Source of the DNA: DATJZH01 sp035499215
GTDB lineage: Bacteria > Actinomycetota > Actinomycetes > Streptosporangiales > Streptosporangiaceae
Length of the DNA stretch: 6,809 nt
Direction: 5' to 3'
Assembly (NCBI GenBank): GCA_035499215.1
Contig: DATJZH010000247.1
Span: 1 to 6,809, forward strand
Position numbers and translations under genes: made by a program. Every line of letters starts with the position of its first letter. Positions within the stretch are counted from its first letter, which is position 1. Of the stretch, positions 4,324-6,809 are shown one piece after another. The notes under the pieces are model-generated. The model was not told where the DNA came from. It did not search any database and saw only the letters and a program-made list of their open reading frames with translations.

Positions 4324-6696
4324 TCAGGCCGGCGCGGCCGGTATCTGCGTCGTCGGCTGCTGGCCAAGCCACCGCTCCAGCCAGCGGAACTGCTCGGCCA
4401 GCAGATGCAGGACCGACTCGCGCGCGAGGTAGCCGTGGCTCTCGTGCGGCAGGAGGACCAGCCGGGCTGTGCCGCCATTGGCCTGGACGGCCTGGAACAG
4501 CCGCTGCGACTGGATCGGGAACGTCCCGGAGTTGGCGTCCTGCTCGCCGTGGATCAGCAGGATCGGCGTGGTCAGGTGGTCGGCGTAGCGGAACGGCGAT
4601 ACCTGGTCGTAGATCCGCGGCGCCTCCCAGAAGCTGCGCCGCTCGGTCTGAAAGCCGAACGGGGTGAGGCTGCGGTTATAGGCACCGCTGCGCGCGATCC
4701 CGGCGGCGAACAGATCGGTGTGGGCCAGCAGATTGGCCGTCATGAACGCGCCGTAGCTGTGCCCGCCCACTGCCACCCGGCCGGGATCGATGATCCCCAT
4801 CTCAGCCAGCGCCCCGATATGCGCGGCCGCGGCGGCGTTGATCTGCTCGACATAGGTGTCGTTCATCGTCTCCGGGTCGCCGATGACCGGCATCGTGGCG
4901 TCGGCCAGCACCGCGTACCCGCGCAGCACGAACCAGACGGGCTCGGACGCGGTCAGCCGGGTGAACCGCTTGCTGCTGCCCCGGACCTGCCCGGCCGTCG
5001 CCGCGCTGCCGTAATCCAGCGGATAGGCCCAGACCACCAGCGGCAGCCTGCCGTCCCGTTCGGCGTCATAGCCGGGGGGCAGGTGCAGCATGCCGGACAG
5101 CTGCACGCCGTCCCCGCGGTCGTGGCTGACCAGCCGCTTGTCCATGCTGGTGAGCTGCGGGTGCGGATCCGGCCAGAACGTCAGCTGGCGGGCCGGTGAC
5201 CCGTCCAGCGGCACGATGACAAGGTTCGGCGGCTCGGTCCGGCTCTCGTGCCAGACCAGCACCTGCTCGCGCCCGCCGGCCACGAAGCCCAGCACCCGCG
5301 CGAAGGCATCGGGCGGGCTCTGGAAGAGCCGGCTCCGCTGCAGGCCGGCCAGGTCGGCCCGGTCGAGGAACGGCCGGTCGCCCGCCGGGCTCGCGCCGTC
5401 GCCGCGCAGGTAGATGACGGAGCCGTCCTGCAGGACTGTCCGGGTGCCATCCGGGTGCCGGGCCATCAGCGGCGAACCAGGGTCGGCATAGGCGTCATCG
5501 GCTGACCGGTCGAAAATGACCCGGTTGTGCTCTGGCGCCCGGACGTCGCACCACCAGGTGGTCAGCCACCGCCGGTCCCTGTCGTGCTCGGTCAGTATCA
5601 GCCGGTCCGGCTCGCCGGTGTCCAGCCAGCCGAGGCAGCGGTGCCGCACGGGGAAGCAGACCTCGGGCTCCGCGGTGGCCGGCGTGTCCAGCCGCATGAT
5701 CTGGTCGCGGTGCTCGGCGGTGGCGAGCGGGTCGCCGCCGTCGAGCGCCTCAGCCCAGACGAGACTGGCGGGCTGCCGCTCTGCCCAGCACACCCCGCGC
5801 GGGCCAGTCGGCACCCCGTGCCGCGGCACCTCGTCGCTGACGGGCAGATCGGCGATCACCCGTTCCACGCCGCCGTCGGCCGACCACACCTCGACCCGGC
5901 GGGCGAAATAAGGGTGCGGCACCCGGAACGAGAACGGCCGCTGCAGCCGGCGCACCAGCAGGTGCTCGCCGTCCGGGGAATCGTGCACCTGCTGGTAGAG
6001 CCCGGCCGGGCCGAGTTCCTTTGCCGTTCCCGAGACCGGGTCGACGCGCACCGGCACCATGGTGGCAAGCGCCTCGAAGATGTCTTCGTCTGCGGAGGTG
6101 CGCAGCAGATCCTGGAACGTCGCCATCTGCGAATGCTTGCCCGCGGTCTCCTCGACCTGCGGCTCGATCGCATTCTCCGGCAGCGCGGCCACGTGGGCAG
6201 GAGCGCCCAGCACGAGAAGCGAGATGCCATCGCGAGACCAGCGGACCGTGCCGCCGACCGACATCGGGTCGCCGCCGAGTACGTCACGAACCCGCAGGCC
6301 CGGCACCTGGCTCGCGGTGGCCGTCGCGGCGTCGGCCACCCAGACGCCGATCCCGTCCCGCTCGTCGACGGTGAAGGCGAACCGGCGGCCGTCGGGCGCC
6401 CAGGCGGGCACGCTTACCGTGGCATCAGGCGGGAGCTCTACCGGCCGCTGCGCTCCGTCGGGCAGACGGAGCACCGACAGCCCGGTCAGCCGCCGGGTAC
6501 GCTGCCGCCCGGCGATCACCGGGTCGACCCGCATCCCGGCCAGTGCCAGGTAACGGCGGGCCAGCTGGGTGATCGGCGGATGCGCCTCATAGTGCACAAG
6601 CGCGACGAAATTCCCGCCGGGAGCCAGCAGCGCGGCGGGTGCCGGCGGCGCATCTATGATCGCGACGACATCGTCACCCGGCCTGTCATACGGCAC
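4324..6696 (-). CDS. S9-family serine peptidase, glutamyl endopeptidase (S9D) type
   Basis: The product is 790 residues with no signal peptide or membrane segment, so it is probably cytosolic. It is a prolyl-oligopeptidase-superfamily enzyme: an N-terminal beta-propeller of roughly 20-530 and an alpha/beta-hydrolase domain of about 535-785. The triad is visible: Ser647 in GGHSYGAFM, Asp720 in HGEQDANSG, and His754 in HESHGY. Runs such as TFQDLLRTSADEDIFEALAT, RPFSFRVPHPYF, QVRGSSKRF, GIARSGAYNRSLTPFGFQ and SHGYLARES follow the plant chloroplast glutamyl endopeptidase along its length. That family cleaves peptides after Glu, so peptide turnover is the likely role; the substrate here is inferred. 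The GTG start at 6696-6694 has AAGGGAG (6708-6702) 5 nt before it, and the protein begins with VVAIIDAPPAPA, matching the family's opening. It converges with the NDK gene, and an upstream gene may end 21 nt before it. Confidence 0.92.
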   Translation of the reverse strand: MPYDRPGDDVVAIIDAPPAPAALLAPGGNFVALVHYEAHPPITQLARRYLALAGMRVDPVIAGRQRTRRLTGLSVLRLPDGAQRPVELPPDATVSVPAWAPDGRRFAFTVDERDGIGVWVADAATATASQVPGLRVRDVLGGDPMSVGGTVRWSRDGISLLVLGAPAHVAALPENAIEPQVEETAGKHSQMATFQDLLRTSADEDIFEALATMVPVRVDPVSGTAKELGPAGLYQQVHDSPDGEHLLVRRLQRPFSFRVPHPYFARRVEVWSADGGVERVIADLPVSDEVPRHGVPTGPRGVCWAERQPASLVWAEALDGGDPLATAEHRDQIMRLDTPATAEPEVCFPVRHRCLGWLDTGEPDRLILTEHDRDRRWLTTWWCDVRAPEHNRVIFDRSADDAYADPGSPLMARHPDGTRTVLQDGSVIYLRGDGASPAGDRPFLDRADLAGLQRSRLFQSPPDAFARVLGFVAGGREQVLVWHESRTEPPNLVIVPLDGSPARQLTFWPDPHPQLTSMDKRLVSHDRGDGVQLSGMLHLPPGYDAERDGRLPLVVWAYPLDYGSAATAGQVRGSSKRFTRLTASEPVWFVLRGYAVLADATMPVIGDPETMNDTYVEQINAAAAAHIGALAEMGIIDPGRVAVGGHSYGAFMTANLLAHTDLFAAGIARSGAYNRSLTPFGFQTERRSFWEAPRIYDQVSPFRYADHLTTPILLIHGEQDANSGTFPIQSQRLFQAVQANGGTARLVLLPHESHGYLARESVLHLLAEQFRWLERWLGQQPTTQIPAAPA

Positions 6697-6717
6697 TTAG
6701 GCTCCCTTGCCTTGCAG

Positions 6718-6809
6718 TCAGTGCCCGCGGGCTCCCGGCCGCATCAGGCTTTCGCGCGGGGCCAGCTTCCGCAAGTCGCCGTCGCGGCGCCGGTCCCGAA
6801 TCCGCCCTC
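6718..6809 (-). CDS. Possible C-terminal end of an upstream gene (partial)
   Basis: Reading leftward from the right edge, one minus-strand frame gives 29 codons, ending HGARG-type sequence reversed to ...RPGARGH at a TGA at 6720-6718. Its GC by codon position, about 83, 62 and 90 per cent, has the actinobacterial coding pattern, better than the other frames here. The tail includes RIRDRRRDGDLRKLAPRESL, which loosely recalls the linker and first residues of LuxR-type helix-turn-helix domains, but the domain is not there, so no function is assigned. If real, it ends 21 nt before the peptidase GTG and could form an operon with it. If not, this stretch is the peptidase promoter region. Confidence 0.35.
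   Translation of the reverse strand, partial: GRIRDRRRDGDLRKLAPRESLMRPGARGH

Noticed and set aside
4153..5199. Plus-strand open frame of 348 codons, plus several shorter ones up to 6553
   Set aside because: They are antisense shadows of the S9 peptidase, whose frame is supported along its full length by family motifs and the catalytic triad.

Overview
This is high-GC DNA from an actinomycete-type bacterium. Third codon positions are almost always G or C, GTG starts occur next to ATG starts, and the proteins resemble actinobacterial families. The genus cannot be told from this window. There are no rRNA or tRNA genes, no CRISPR arrays, and no transposase, integrase or phage genes. It reads as an ordinary chromosomal stretch of short, mostly single-gene units in alternating orientation.

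Layout, left to right: (1) minus strand, running off the left edge, the N-terminal part of a membrane-anchored protein that looks like an actinobacterial phosphodiester glycosidase. Its unusually long, disordered cytoplasmic tail is encoded by two arrays of 15-bp tandem repeats. (2) minus strand, an OsmC-family peroxiredoxin. (3) plus strand, a membrane protein with an ion-channel-like layout but no recognisable K+ selectivity filter; the intergenic region before it carries a 13-bp tandem repeat. (4) minus strand, a small protein with a predicted winged helix, with a perfect 23-bp inverted repeat just upstream. (5) plus strand, a long-form nucleoside diphosphate kinase followed by a hairpin. 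(6) minus strand, a large S9-family serine peptidase matching the plant and bacterial glutamyl endopeptidases (S9D), with its catalytic triad intact. (7) at the right edge, possibly the last 29 codons of another minus-strand gene, ending 21 nt before the peptidase start.

No shared pathway is evident. OsmC detoxifies organic hydroperoxides, NDK balances nucleoside triphosphates, the peptidase degrades peptides in the cytosol, and the channel-like protein and glycosidase sit at the membrane. Genes 3 and 4 converge, as do genes 5 and 6. Gene pairs 2/3 and 4/5 diverge, and the regions between them hold the repeats and inverted repeats most likely to be regulatory. I do not see a convincing new multi-gene system. 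The points most worth following up are the repeat-encoded tail, the channel-like protein without a normal filter, and the palindrome next to the winged-helix gene.
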